From positions 62,001 through 126,000 of the forward strand of contig CAWUHX010000313.1 of assembly GCA_963922205.1 (NCBI GenBank): DNA of 64,000 nucleotides. Direction: 5' to 3'. Each line of letters opens with the position of its first letter. Positions within the stretch are counted from its first letter, which is position 1. A program made the translations under genes and the position numbers. Under the pieces are notes generated by a model, which saw only the letters and a list, made by a program, of their open reading frames with translations, was not told the origin of the DNA and made no database searches. The stretch comes from Romanomermis culicivorax (lineage: Eukaryota > Nematoda > Enoplea > Mermithida > Mermithidae). Shown here piece by piece: positions 46,002 through 58,800 of this stretch.

Positions 46002-46819
46002 ATTTTATCATGATATTTAATGAAGATTCACATTTTTTCCTTTTGAGAAAGATCAATACGTCAAGTCTCTAAGCTTTTTGATGCGATTATTTCTTTTCTA
46101 ACGTAAAATCAATTTAAACGCTTCATGGAAATATCTTTCGGAAATCTATACTCTGCTTACTCATATATTTTCGACCAAGTATGAGAGTTTACAAATAAAT
46201 TATATACTGGTTCTAAAATTTTTCAAGTAAAATTCTAGAAATTACGACTTTTGAACACAAAATTCAAATCTAATTCTTAAAATAAATGTTCGGAAAATTG
46301 ATTTGCCAGCGTTGCAGAATATCAATACCCAAAAAGTTTTCCGGCGCTTCGCGCCGGAAAGATTAACATTCATTTTGGGTTCTCACTTGTCATCATAGAG
46401 AACTTAATCATCGATTTCTCATGTAATTCTCAAATTCATTATGCTTTTGGATAGTTTGCTTGAAAATTTGTTCCAATGCTTGTACATTGAATTTTGAACT
46501 CGAAAATTGCAGTTTTTTCCTCTCTTTTAATGAATTAACGGGTCTATTAAAATATAAGCTCAAAAACACCTAAATAAAGCGTCTGTGAGCATTTTTAAGC
46601 GAAAAAAACGACTCCGGGAAAATGGAGAAAAAAATTTTGACCCCTTTCCTCATTTGAGGAAAAGGCCCGGGGGAAAAAAACAGTGGTCTATAAGTAAGGT
46701 AAAGTGGGGCGACTTTGATCAGAGCATGGCGTTTGATAACTATTTAAGATCAGCAGGTCATATTTGCTGTGTAGACAACCCCTGCTGTGAGGTTGTCTAC
46801 ACAGCAAAGGGAACATGAA

Positions 46820-47027
46820 CATACCTGTAAGACCTCCGACCATTTGGGGGGGGGGCGTAGGAAAAAGTCGAAATTTTTCTCAAAAAAGGCCAAAAAACAT
46901 ACAATTTTTTGAAAATTTTTTTAATTTCTTCCAAACTGGGGGGGGGGTTGGGGGGAAATGATTTTGGGTACAGGGTTGGCCAAGTTGGGGGGTCCCCCCC
47001 CCCCAACCCCCCCCAAGTACAGGTATG
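46820..47027 (+). mobile_element. CATACCTGTAAGAC G-tract element, copy 2
   Basis: Same ends as copy 1 and nearly the same interior. It is shorter at the left (no AAATCCGAAATTTTG segment) and 820 bp away. Confidence 0.8.
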
Positions 47028-47029
47028 AA

Positions 47030-50000
47030 CATGAAACTTTTGAGGAACATGGTGTGATGATTCGCTTTTTTCTTGGCCGAGTTGTCAATTAGTCCATTAA
47101 GTTCTTGGCAGCAATATCATTAAGCATTTGTTTTGAGTTCAGCTTCGACAATATAATTATTGCTGACATAGTTCTGAAAATTGTTCCTTTGTATCTTGGA
47201 TCTAAAGCTGTGCCAAGTAGATCTCATTATTTTGGATCAATTTGATTTATGTTTATTCACAATCTCTTCTTTTTGGCTCAATGCCATTTATTTAATTCAC
47301 CAAATGAATTTTCTTCAAATGGATCCATAATGCACAGGTACTGCCATATTTACTGATGATCTTCTTTAAGGCAAAATTTACAAGTAACTGTTTTTTTGTG
47401 TTGTCAAGAATCAAAATATTTGTAAATCAAACTTTTCATTCTGGAAATGATTAGTCTAGGTAGCTGTAAATAATTTGCCTGAAAATCTACAAGATAAGAT
47501 AAAGATAACTATTGCAACCACCCATAGAAGCATTGTAAAGCGATAAGTATAACAATGTCAACATGTATGAATATATTCATTGAATTTCAAACAGTTGCAA
47601 AAAACTTGCTAAATAACAGGAAAAAAGTGTTTTCAGTAGAACAAATACCATAAACATGACCTTCCTAAGCCTGTACTACTTAACTATAAAATAAGGCTCA
47701 AAAACCGAAACTGAAACCGCGGTTTTGAAAAACTGAAACCGCAGTTTTGAAAGACTGAAAACCGAAACCGTAAATTCAAAAAATGCAAAAAAAACCGGAA
47801 AACCCAAAAAAGTGAAACCCGTTCATCCCTAATACATAATACTGATAATTAAAGTTAGTTATAACCGGCGCCAAGCGCCGGAAAATTTTGAGATTATGAC
47901 CTTCTAAAATGCATCTTTTCTCCGATCCCCAAATTTTCTTCCCCAAATAAGGACGATCCCAAAATTTTTTTCCCTTTCCGAATTTTCTTCCCGGAAAAGC
48001 ACGATTTGAGGAAAAAACAGTGGACGGGACGGGAGCCACGGGTTTTTTTCTCAAGTGGAGTCTTTTGGGGAAAAAATTTTGGGTATGGTTTTCATTGTAG
48101 AAAAAATATTGGGGAGTTCAAAATCGGAAAGTTGCGTTTTGGTGGACTTTGAAAGGTCAAAATCTCAAAATTTTTCGGCGCTTCGCGCCGTTCATGGATA
48201 TAAATAATCACTATTTCCTATCAGGCGCGGCCGTTAGCATGCGTATCTACTTCCACTTGATAATTAATTCTCAATAGTTTCTATCAATCAAGTTAGCTCG
48301 TTGAGTCCATTTCTAATCGTTAACAGTCTAAATTTCGTCGAAAATATAGATTTTTCATCAATTCTCTCGATTTTTTCTCGATGCTTAGTATTTTTCAAAC
48401 ATTTGCAACACGAACTTTTGGGTTTATTGAAAATGGAAATTGAAGAAATCATTCTAGACTGTGATTTTAGAAATTCTGTTCACGAATATCTGTTCGAGAG
48501 CCAGCGTTTTAGAATGTAAAAATTCGAAAATTTTTCCGATGCTTCGCGCCGAGCTGGGGAACAAATGAACTTCATCGGTTTGATTTTAATTCATTTCTCA
48601 ACGTTGTGAAGGTTCATTTTCCAGCGTTTTAAAAAGTGAAAATCCAAAACTTTTTCCGACGCTTCGCGCCGGACTAAGAACTAGAAATTGGATAATTCTA
48701 ATCGGAAGTCGGAACCACAGAAATGTTACTACAGAATAAAGCCATGAGAACTCTATCGTTAACATGCCTTTTCTGCTCCTGTAGAACACGAATAAATTTT
48801 TCATGAGCTCTAACCTAACCAGAATTTTCAGAATTTTTCCTCATTTTTGCAGGTTTCTGACTCTAAAAACGTCAAAATGCTTGGGTATGCTCCTAAAATG
48901 CGTGTTAAAGCAGCAGTAGCCACATTATAAACGTTCTTAAAAATGTGGAAAGTTTTTGGAAAATAAGGAAAAAAAATTTGGGCCCGGTTCTCATGTGGAA
49001 AAATTCTTCGAGGAAAAAAAAGGTGGACGGGACCACTGTTTTTTCGCCAAATCGGTGTTTTAGATATTGCGTCTTAGTATTTCACCAAAATTCGATTTTT
49101 TGCCCAAAATTTTTCTGCGTTGTTTACAAATTTTTGAATTATGTGAATATAATTTTTTTGCATTTGGCAAACAATTGAAACAAAACACCATCTGTTTAGG
49201 AGAGTGACAGATATATTACTGGTTGAATAATCCAAAATTTTGGTTGCTTTTCTAAGTTCAAAAATCAAGTGGCATGCATTCAATATGACTTTGCATTTTG
49301 TCCGACTATGAAAAATGATGGAATTGGATGAAAAATTAGGCCGCAATGAATGTAGAAATGATTTATTTTCCAGCGTTGTAGTATCAAAACTCCCAAAAAT
49401 GTTTCGGTGATTCGCGCCCAGGGTTTTTTTTTGGTTTTTTCTCGACAGGCTATTTGGCTCCTTGGGTCAAAATTTTACAGGCCGATAGGAATTTCAACAA
49501 GCCAAAACTAAAAAGTTCGTAAATAAATGTGGTAGTAAAAAACAATGTTTTTTTCAACACATTTAGTCAAAAACACTTCAAAATCACAGTAGAAGCCCAC
49601 ATAACAGACCAATCATGTTGAATACATCCTTAATCACACCCAGAATAGTAAGGCACACAAATTAGATCAGTCATTACTCAAATCAATTATCAGGGTTTTT
49701 CGCACAAGCCAGGTTGATCCGTAACTTGGGGAAAAATTTGGTTGCACAGATTAATTTTTAATTCCTCACTCTAAAATTGATAAATTCGCTTAATTTCAAC
49801 AGAACAATGATTAAAAGTTACTTCCCTTGTATTTCATTCACTTCCTGACTTTTAAAATTGAATTTCCTTAGTTGTGGGTGAGAAAGCAAAAGTCTGGCTA
49901 AAGTAACTTGTTTGGTGCCTAGCGCCGAAAAGCTTTGATTTCGAGGTCTCTAAAATGTCGGAAAATGCATTTTTCAGCACATTTTACTGCAACTGCCGAT

Positions 50001-52340
50001 GACCGATCTTTTCACCATTTAATTGACGGAAAAAACAGACACTTTACCTCCATTTTGGATCTTATATATCTGGAGCCAGTAATTTACCAAGCGCAATTAT
50101 TTATCAAAAGTAATTGTTTTCACATGATATATAACATAAAAAAGCCGCGATAGGTATTTTACTTCAGACTTGAATATCCCCGGTGCTTAGCACTGAAAGA
50201 AAATTTTAGATTATGATATTCTATAGCGTTGTAAAATGAATACTTTTAATATCTTTTTCCTGCTTGAAGGATCTATTTTCTCAGCGAATTCAATGTGTTT
50301 TCAGTGGGGCAAACTAAAATTCAAAAATTAGGCAAGCAACAATGAATCTAAATGGCTTCTTCAGATAGCAAGAACCTCTACCATTTTCCCATGCTGATGA
50401 TGTTTTAATCATTTTCCAAATGCAAGAGGTTATGTTCACCAAAGTCAAAAATTCTAAAGCGCCGCAGAACAATTATGTAAAAATAATCTAGAAAAATCTT
50501 GATATTTGTCGAATACGTGGGAAAAAGCGATACAAGGTCAAACATTAATGCATAACATGCTGGTTTCTGAAAGCTATAAGCATAAACTGAGATAACATTT
50601 TCTAACTGCACAACAGAAATGATACCAAGAATAATAAATGAATTGAAATCCGGCGCGAAGCGCCGGAAAATTTTTGGTATTTTTCGTTTCAAAATGCATA
50701 AAAATGCATCTCCGCAGAGGAAGCCCTATAGCCTAATCAAAAAGGGTGGTTAGGCTCTCATTTTTACAAGCCAATTTGGCTTGTGCCCCTAAATTTTTGG
50801 GAGCGAGCCATGGCTCCAAATTGGCCTAAAAAAACCCGGTTCGCGCCTGAAGTCTATTTACGAATTTTGTGGTTTCGCCCAAATTTATGAAACACCGTTG
50901 ACTTCAAGCTGATTTTTTTAGCTGGTTTATCAGGTTGAAAACATCCGCACATTGTTCAAGCATGAACATCATTAGGCCGGAAAAATCCAATTTCAAACCA
51001 TGAAATCACTTTTGAAAAGATTCATCTTCCAGCGTTCTAGAGTATCGACATCCGAAAAATTTTTTGCCGCTTTGCCCCGGAAGGAAGACTAATTCATATG
51101 CATAGGGCCGTATTTAGATGGGGGAAGGGGGGAATTCTCCCCTAAATTGTTTTACATTTAAAATTTTCAGCAATATCATTGTATCACAATTCCCAAATTA
51201 AATTATTATATTCACATACTTATCGTCAAACAAAGAACTTAGCCACTACTCCAAGCACACATAACTAACTGAAAATAAGTCTTCTTTACTGCAAAAATGA
51301 TTTTCTTTTTATTCAGCGAATTCTAAACAAATTCTGGAAAATCCCCCTCTTTTTTGAAAATCCTGGATACGGGTATGCATACATATATAGTCTATGATTC
51401 TTCATTTTGGTCAAGTACGGATATGTCAGCCGTTGAATTTGTTTGCAATTGAGGTTTTCTTCGCTTTGGTTTCCTATTAACCTTTTCTTACTATAAATTT
51501 TGATAGACCGAAAAATCAATATTTTTTGTTTTTCTCTATTTTTGATGAATTAATGGCTGCAAGAGCATGAATATGTTCGGAAAATCTCAAAAATACGTAA
51601 ACAGAGTATTAGTAGCATTTTTAAACTGAAAAACGATATGGCGAAAATGGCGAAAGAAATTTTGGTCTCTTTCGCCAAATGACTGAGTTTCGTCTACGAA
51701 TTTTAGGTGATAAACATGTGAAATGCTTCCTCGAGCGCTTCGCGCCGAACCGATGACATAATTTTGGCTACTATTTGGTCTGAACGCGATCAAATTTTGG
51801 TCAAATATTTGTATTATTGCAGATTTTATTATTTTTAGATAACGAATCACTGATCAATGAAGTCTGAACTCCTCGTTTATTTTCTGTAGGATTGGGAACT
51901 GAAATTCTCATTTTTGATGTTCGATTCAAGTGTAAAAACTGATATTGTTGGCACAATTTTTTGATCCAAAATTTATGCAACTTTTGACTTCATCTCCGTC
52001 AGCATTTCTAGATTTCTTTTTCACATATTTTTAAAAAGGAATTCGTAACCGGAAATCTGTAAAAATATTATCTTTGTCAACAAATCTATAGAAATATTCG
52101 AATTGTTTCAGTAATTCATTTCTTTGTGAATCGTCAACCGTTTTTTTATCTCACTGGCGTGAATAGATAAAAAAGGTGGACGCGATATTGACATATATTC
52201 AGTGAGATATTTATTTTTTTAAAATAAAAATTTCATTTTTAATCAAAGTTTAATCTAAAAATTATCTCCCAGTTTTTAGTATTTCCAAAAAATTTTTTCT
52301 TGTGCATTGGCATAAATTTTTTGGCCTCTTGTACTAATTG
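47030..52340. other. Gene-free AT-rich stretch apart from hairpin repeats
   Basis: No supported coding region. A possible small element lies at 51100-51380, with GGGCCGTATTTAGATGGGG at one side and AATCCCCCTC...CTGGATACGGG at the other. Confidence 0.4.
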
Positions 52341-52349
52341 ACACCGATA

Positions 52350-52583
52350 CCCGTAATAATTATAAGGGGTCTGACCAGTCGGACGGGGGGGGGGGGGTGG
52401 GGGTCGCAAGGATCGCAAAAAAAGTCGAAAATATTTCGAAAATTTTCCCAAAAAAGCTACTTCTTTCAAATTTTTCGGAGTTGGAGGGTGGGGGTTTCGA
52501 CATCTGAGTATAAAGTTCGACAAGTTGGGAGGAATTTCGACAATTGGGTATAGGGTTCGACCAAGTCCCACTTACAGGTGTGA
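52350..52583 (+). mobile_element. G-tract element related to CATACCTGTAAGAC copies
   Basis: TATAAGGGGTCTGACCAGTC at the left and CCCACTTACAGGTGTGATA at the right form diverged inverted ends. Inside are a G-run, AAAAAAGTCGAAAATATTTC and TTCGACAATTGGGTATAGGG. Confidence 0.65.
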
Positions 52584-53436
52584 TACCTTCGCACATAAAA
52601 AATACTGATCGAGACAACCGTTTTTTCTTTCGAAGATATTTTCCAGATGGAAATTATACCAAATTTTTTCCACATTTTTAAAAACGTTTATAATGTGGCC
52701 ACCAAGAGGTACCGGTGCGAAATGCCGTGAACTTTTGATGTACTTTGCCATCAATAATCGACTTTAAACAAAACCGCCAAAGAATATCAAGTAGAATAGA
52801 AACCCCGCACCATACCTTATCCCGAAAAAACCTCCAACTAAAAAAATTGCATTTCGTGGCGAAATCGTGTGTTTGGCAGCACTGCTCAAATGTTTGGACT
52901 CCACCAACGACCTCCACTCGAAAAATTATACAAGAAAGTCATCTTTTGGGAAATTTTTGAAATTTTTGGCAAAAATTGTGTTTTTGGACCTTTTAGGTCA
53001 TTTTTGATACCCCTCCCAAGAATTTCGGAAATGTTGATTGTCCCACCCATGAATTTCGGGTTTAAGACCGGTCAAAGACTAGATTTGCTCGAACATCGAT
53101 CTTTCTTTGGGCATTTAAGTGCTGTCTGGAAATGTAAAATTTTTGGTTATGCGTTTTATCAACCCTTGAATTTTTTCCGTTTTATAACTTTCAAATTGGA
53201 CAGTGCAGGTGAAAGATAGAGCTCTTTTTTGAACGAGTGCGGGTAATCTAGTTATTTTATTCACGAAGGCACGGTGAAAAACTCAATTTTTTTAAATTCA
53301 GCAGCTCAGAAAAATGTAAGCATAATACCCGGGTAAGGTTTACAAAGTTGTGGTAGTAAACATAATTATTACCTGGTTGACGAAAGAGCAATTGGTGATT
53401 TTAATCTTCTAGACTTAGATTAATTTCGGTTATCAC

Positions 53437-53949
53437 TAGTGATGTTCGTCGGATATCCGGATATAAAAAAATATCCGGATATCCGAACCCTTTATGGAAA
53501 ACCTTTAACACAAATGGCGAATAAAACTAGGAAAGTCAGAGCACTAAATAGATTCGTTAAACAGGCGATAGTGAAATAAAGTCAAATAATTTTTAGAGGA
53601 CATAACTGCGAAGTGATCAAGTAAAAAAGTTGAGAGCTAATGGTAAACATGTAATGCTTTTATTGACAAACTTGTCGTTTTTTTCTTCATTTTCGGTTTA
53701 TGCTATTCTATGGTTGACATTCTTATTTTTTCTTACTTGATGACAGTTAAAGTAAGACAATTTAATGTGACAAATTTTTAATATCTATCGTCATCAGTGA
53801 TGACATCAAAAAACATTTCAGAAACTTAGTTTTCATAACATTTCCAAAACAGTAGACAGAAGTCGATTTTGTTACATATATATCACCGGATATCCGATCT
53901 CTCCGAAAACCCGGATCGGATGTCAAAAAATATCCGAGGAACATCACTA
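53437..53949 (+). mobile_element. hAT-like palindromic element (TAGTGATG ends)
   Basis: Ends TAGTGATGTTCGTCGGATAT / ATCCGAGGAACATCACTA. Flanking octamers GTTATCAC and GTTACTAC fit a decayed 8-bp target duplication. The subterminal part repeats GGATATCCGGATA. No transposase. Confidence 0.7.
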
Positions 53950-54680
53950 GTTACTACCGTAAAATATGTATACAATTTCCGTTGGTTCAATATATAGTAT
54001 TCCGATAGTAATCAATTTCATGCATTCAATATTTAATTTTTCCGAATTGATGTATGACGGGTTGAGAATATAAAAATCACATTATGAGTTCGAAGGACGT
54101 CGACAGAGCACCCCATGGGCGGGAGGTATGGGGGGTATTACCCCCGTCTTAGATTTGGAAATTCATTTACTACCCCCATAAAAACAGCTCACTATAGCAA
54201 AAAATTTTGGTAGACGTCATCGTTTTCTCAGTAGGTTATAGTAATTCGAGAAAAATTGCACAATGTGTGATTGTGAGGAATTACTCACTGTTCTTTTTGA
54301 CACATTTACTGAGCAAATGATAATGGGAAAGTATGCAACTTGTGTGCTATATAGTGATTTTTAGGAAAGGATATCAGCACATTAATATATACTACTTGTA
54401 GGAAATCATTATAAATATAATTGGGAGATGAAATAATGACTTATGTATATGTGATTAATCAAAACATCGCCCCTTGGGAAGAAAAACATTATGTTCTTAA
54501 AATTCTTCCTTTTCATGCTCTCCTTTCCTTTTCCCCGCTTCTGCGTTGGGTCTTCTGTGCGCATATGGTTACCCAAGCTGTGGCATACTTTCCTGCTGTG
54601 AGTTGAGACATGTGAGGTCTGTTGACGTGGATCAGGAGTGGTACTTGGTTTCAAACTCGTAGTTCATAATCTAATGGGAT

Positions 54681-55119
54681 CATACATGTAACGGAGCTCC
54701 GAGGTCTGGGGGGGGTTGGAGCACTTTTTTGGGGCCGGGGGTCAGTAATTCCCAAAATTTTGGGGGGAGGGGTCCCTGAAGGAAAAAAAATTCGATTTTT
54801 TCCATGAAAAATGTCCGAAAACGGTTTAAAAAGTAGTAATTTTTGTCTAAAAAATGATAAAATATGTACTTATGGCGCGAAGCGCCGAGAAAATTGACGT
54901 TTTTGACCATTTTTTGATCAAAAATTGACATTTTCCATAGAAAAAATGACATTTTTCAGTATTTTTCCGACTAAAACTATGGGGGTCCCTAGGGCTACCA
55001 TATGGCTAGCCATAGGATTGGAAAATCCTGGGGGGGGCGGTCGCCCAATGGCTAGCCATATGGTCGACGATTTCTGGGGGGGGGGTTCCCATAGCACTTC
55101 CCCCCCAATTACATGTATG
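54681..55119 (+). mobile_element. CATACATGTAA G-tract element, young copy
   Basis: Ends CATACATGTAACGG / CAATTACATGTATG. G-runs, ACCATATGGCTAGCCATA (itself a palindrome) and GGCGCGAAGCGCCGAG lie inside. An older relative is at 21340-21703. Confidence 0.75.
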
Positions 55120-55839
55120 AATGGGATTATAATACTAAAGCCACATTCAGCATCAGGACTGTCAATCGGAAGCATTGTTCCAAGCCTTATCAGGAATGGA
55201 ATAAGCTCATACTACTGAGGATGCTGGTTCAAATAATGTTTCCAAAAGTGCAGGAATCAGTTGGCACGACAATCTTCAAAGTGTGACTATTCTGTACGTA
55301 TAATTAGTGCATTCAAGTTGCATGATTGGGAGCTGGAAAATGGAGTTGAAATAGTAAATGTTTTTTGACTGTAATAAACATAAAGTAGGGGCATTATTCA
55401 TTTTTGTAAGTTCTATGTGGTGAGAGTACTACATCATCCCCCTCCTCCGTAAAAAAGCTGGGAGCAAAAAAAAGGTCACGGCATATTTCAAGTACTACCC
55501 TAAAAATTTACGATTTTACCCCTACCCAACTTTTCGACCTTGGGGACCTCTGTACGTCGAGTTCAGAAATTCTCAACAAGGCTACACTGCTGAATGTTAA
55601 AGGTTGGAAAATTACCCAGTCAAGTTCAGCAAGAAACCATGTCAGATATTAAAGTTTTTGCGTCACGGTTTTCTGAGGAACCATAGCTTAACTTTGCCCG
55701 GATCGGATTGTGAATGTTGTATTTCTTAGACACACACTACAAATGCATATAGTATCGAAAACATGGTATAGAGTTAGTACTATGAATTGTATTATTTATT
55801 AAACGGAATTTAGGCTGCGTCCTTGCCAAAGTCGTGAGT
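55120..55839 (+). other. Upstream region of the KIAA1143-like gene
   Basis: No gene or clear repeat. It should contain the promoter. No canonical TATA box was seen within 60 bp of the ATG (TTATTTATTAAACGG is the nearest AT-rich word). Confidence 0.4.
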
Positions 55840-58800
55840 ATGTCGAAGAAGAAAGACGCTATCTGCTATACCAAACCTGAAGAGCCTAAATTTTTAAAAG
55901 AAATCAAGCAAAAACTTGGTTATAAAGAAGGTCCGACGGTCGATGATAAAGTTTGTACATTCATATTGTAATTATTCTCGTCGTTGTTAATGCAACTTTT
56001 CCTCTATTTTTAGCGCAATTTGGACAAAAATTTCGTCAGCGACGACGAAAACGACGACGACAACGTTGTTAAAGAGAAACCCGAAGAACAACCGCAGATT
56101 GTAGTTTTGAAAGAAGGCGACATCGACGAAAGTGAATACAAACAATTGGTGAAGAGAGCGGAAGCAACCGAAGACAGTAAGTTCATCGAACATAGTGTTA
56201 TGAATTTTTGGCATTTTCCGAAGCAGCAAGGAGACGGGGAAGAATTTTATAATAAGCTCAATCTTTCCAAAACCAGTGCGTCATTGCATTGCTGCAGGAT
56301 AATTTCATGGCTTTTGACCTTTTATTTATTTATTTTTTAATTCAATTTATTTATTTATTATACGTCATAATCTCATCATTTTTTCTAATTACTTCCTTTC
56401 TTTCGTTTTGCTTTATTAGAACCTTTGTTTATACTTTCTTAATTCAGCGAGTTTCTCATATATTCTGAATTCTTTACATGTTAACTTCTTTCTTTACCTG
56501 GGACCTGTTGCATAAAACACTTCTAGTCGTTACAAGTATTACAAGCCAAAAATTGCTTGTGAATTCCATTGCATAAAAGTTACAAGCTACAAGTACAAGT
56601 CCTACAAGCGAAATTTTTACTAATGCTGCGACTGTTATTTACAAGCTGGTGTTGCATAAAAGCACTTGTAACCATTGCAAGTCCTACAAAAGAAATTTTA
56701 CAAGTGCAGCGTTACATAAAACTATTTGTATCTACAAGTCAGTTACAGGCGTAGTTGAACATTTTAAGACACATTTTTTGTTGAATTTACAAGTCGTAAA
56801 AGTTGGGCTTCGCACAAAAGTTTTAGTGCTACAATTGTAAAAATACTTGTAACGTTTTAACGTGGAATAAAGTTACAAGCCGAATTTCACTAATAAATAA
56901 TTTATTTAGCTCAATTTCTTCTTTTTCTTTAGCATTTTGTTTTTTGAATTTAGTTATAATGGATGGAGCTGGAGCAGCCATTTTTCTTTAGAGGTGTATA
57001 AACTTTATCAATTTTTATGGATTAATTCGTTGTGATATCTAACGCTTAGTAAAATGTATAGATTAAAAAATCAATAACAAGTCCTGTCAGTGTTTTCCAC
57101 ATATACGAACGTGGGGGGGGGGTGGATAAATTTGGGTCAGCGAAAAATTCGCCCCATACTTTGCCCAGAAACATAAATGGTATTTGCCCCCCCCCCCCTA
57201 AAAATTTTCTCCCGTGCACGAGTATCTCGTCCTCAAATTAATTTTGATTATTACAAGATTGTTGACGGCATTGTTGCTAGTGTATAACTGTAAAAAAATT
57301 ATGCAACGGTTTTCCGTACACTTGTAATATGCTGGTACAACATATAAAATCGCCCTATAAAACTGCATTCATAAAAAACGCTTGTAATTTGTACTTGTAG
57401 GGCATGTAACCTCGAAAAACTACAATTGTAAATTACAAGTCCTACAATTGTAAAATACTTGTATGACTTGTAAAATTGACTCAGGACCATACATGCACAT
57501 GGGGGAGTTTGGGGGGGGGGGTTTGACCCCCAGCAGATTTCTATTGACTCCCAGCAGATTCTTGCTGACCCCCAGCAGATTTGACTTTACAAAAATGATT
57601 GAGAAGTTGATGAAGGAAAATGATCAAGAGAGAAGAGAAAGTCGTCATGAAAATGGAAATGATGCTGTAGTTTCACAATTTTTCTAAACAAAGCATACTT
57701 GATTCCAAAAGGGTAACATTAAAACTGTAAAAAGTGCTTTCTGAGCAAATTATTTAATATATCTGACTAATATAGTTGTAAGAATATGGTGCTTAAATGT
57801 TAGAAAACATTTCTAAGACCTTTCTTTTCATTATCAAGAATGAAAAAAAATTTTGTATTCAACCCCCGTCCTGACTGACCCCCAGCAGAATTTCTATGCT
57901 GTGCATGTATGCTCTGGACTAGTAATTTTTTGCTTGTATGTGGAGAAAAAATTATGGAGCGGGCCCCGGGGCCCGTTGCATAAAACGTACAAGTTACAAG
58001 TGAAAAAAGCAACCAGTCGTACAAGTTGGCGTTGCATATAAATTTTTTGTCTACAAGCAAAAAATTACTAGTTCAGAGTCAATTTTACAAATCATACAAA
58101 TATGTTACAATTGTTGGACTTGTAATTTACAATTGTAGTTTTTCGATGTTACAAGCCCTACAAGTATAAATTACAAGCATTTTTTATGAATGCATTTTTA
58201 TAGGGCGATTTTACATGTTGTACAAGCATACTACAAGTGTACGGAAAACCGTTGCATAAAATTTTTTTACAGTTATACACTTGTAACAGTGCTATCAACA
58301 ATCTTGTAACAATCAAAATTAATTCGAGGACGGCATACTCGTTGTCCATGTGTATTATTATTTTCTTGCATAAAATTGTTTTCAGAATCGCTACTTTCAG
58401 TAAAAATATCCATAATAGCCTATAGACAGAAAACCATAGATGCACGGGACAAAAAATGTTATGGGAGGGGGCATTTTTTGGGAGGGTTCCTATACAAAGA
58501 AGGGGACGAATTTTTCGCTGGGGGTTGTATACCCCCCAAATCCCCCCGCCCTCCCTCCCCGTTTATGTATGTGGAAAACACTTGTAAGATTTGTAATTGA
58601 TTTTTTAATCTCCATTTTACTGGGGGTTAAATATCACATCGAATTAATCCAAAAAAATGGATGAAGTTCATACGACTCTAAACGAAAATGGCTGCTGCAT
58701 CCATTACAACTAAATTTAAAAAACAAAATGCTAAAGAAAAAGAATAAATTAAGCGAAACTAATTATTTATCAGCGAAATTTGACTTGCAATTCTATCGCA

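Larger units (their letters stand above)
45590..51765. repeat. Cluster of GGCGCTTCGCGCC hairpin repeats
   Basis: The near-palindrome (C)GGCGCTTCGCGCC(G) or a one- to three-base variant recurs near 45598, 46342, 47870, 48177, 48540, 48657, 49412, 49918, 50651 and 51740. It is usually preceded by TCAAAATTTTTC and a block like AGAAGGTCATAATCTC. Orientation is mixed (GGCGCGAAGCGCC at 50651). No coding sequence was found between them. Confidence 0.7.
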
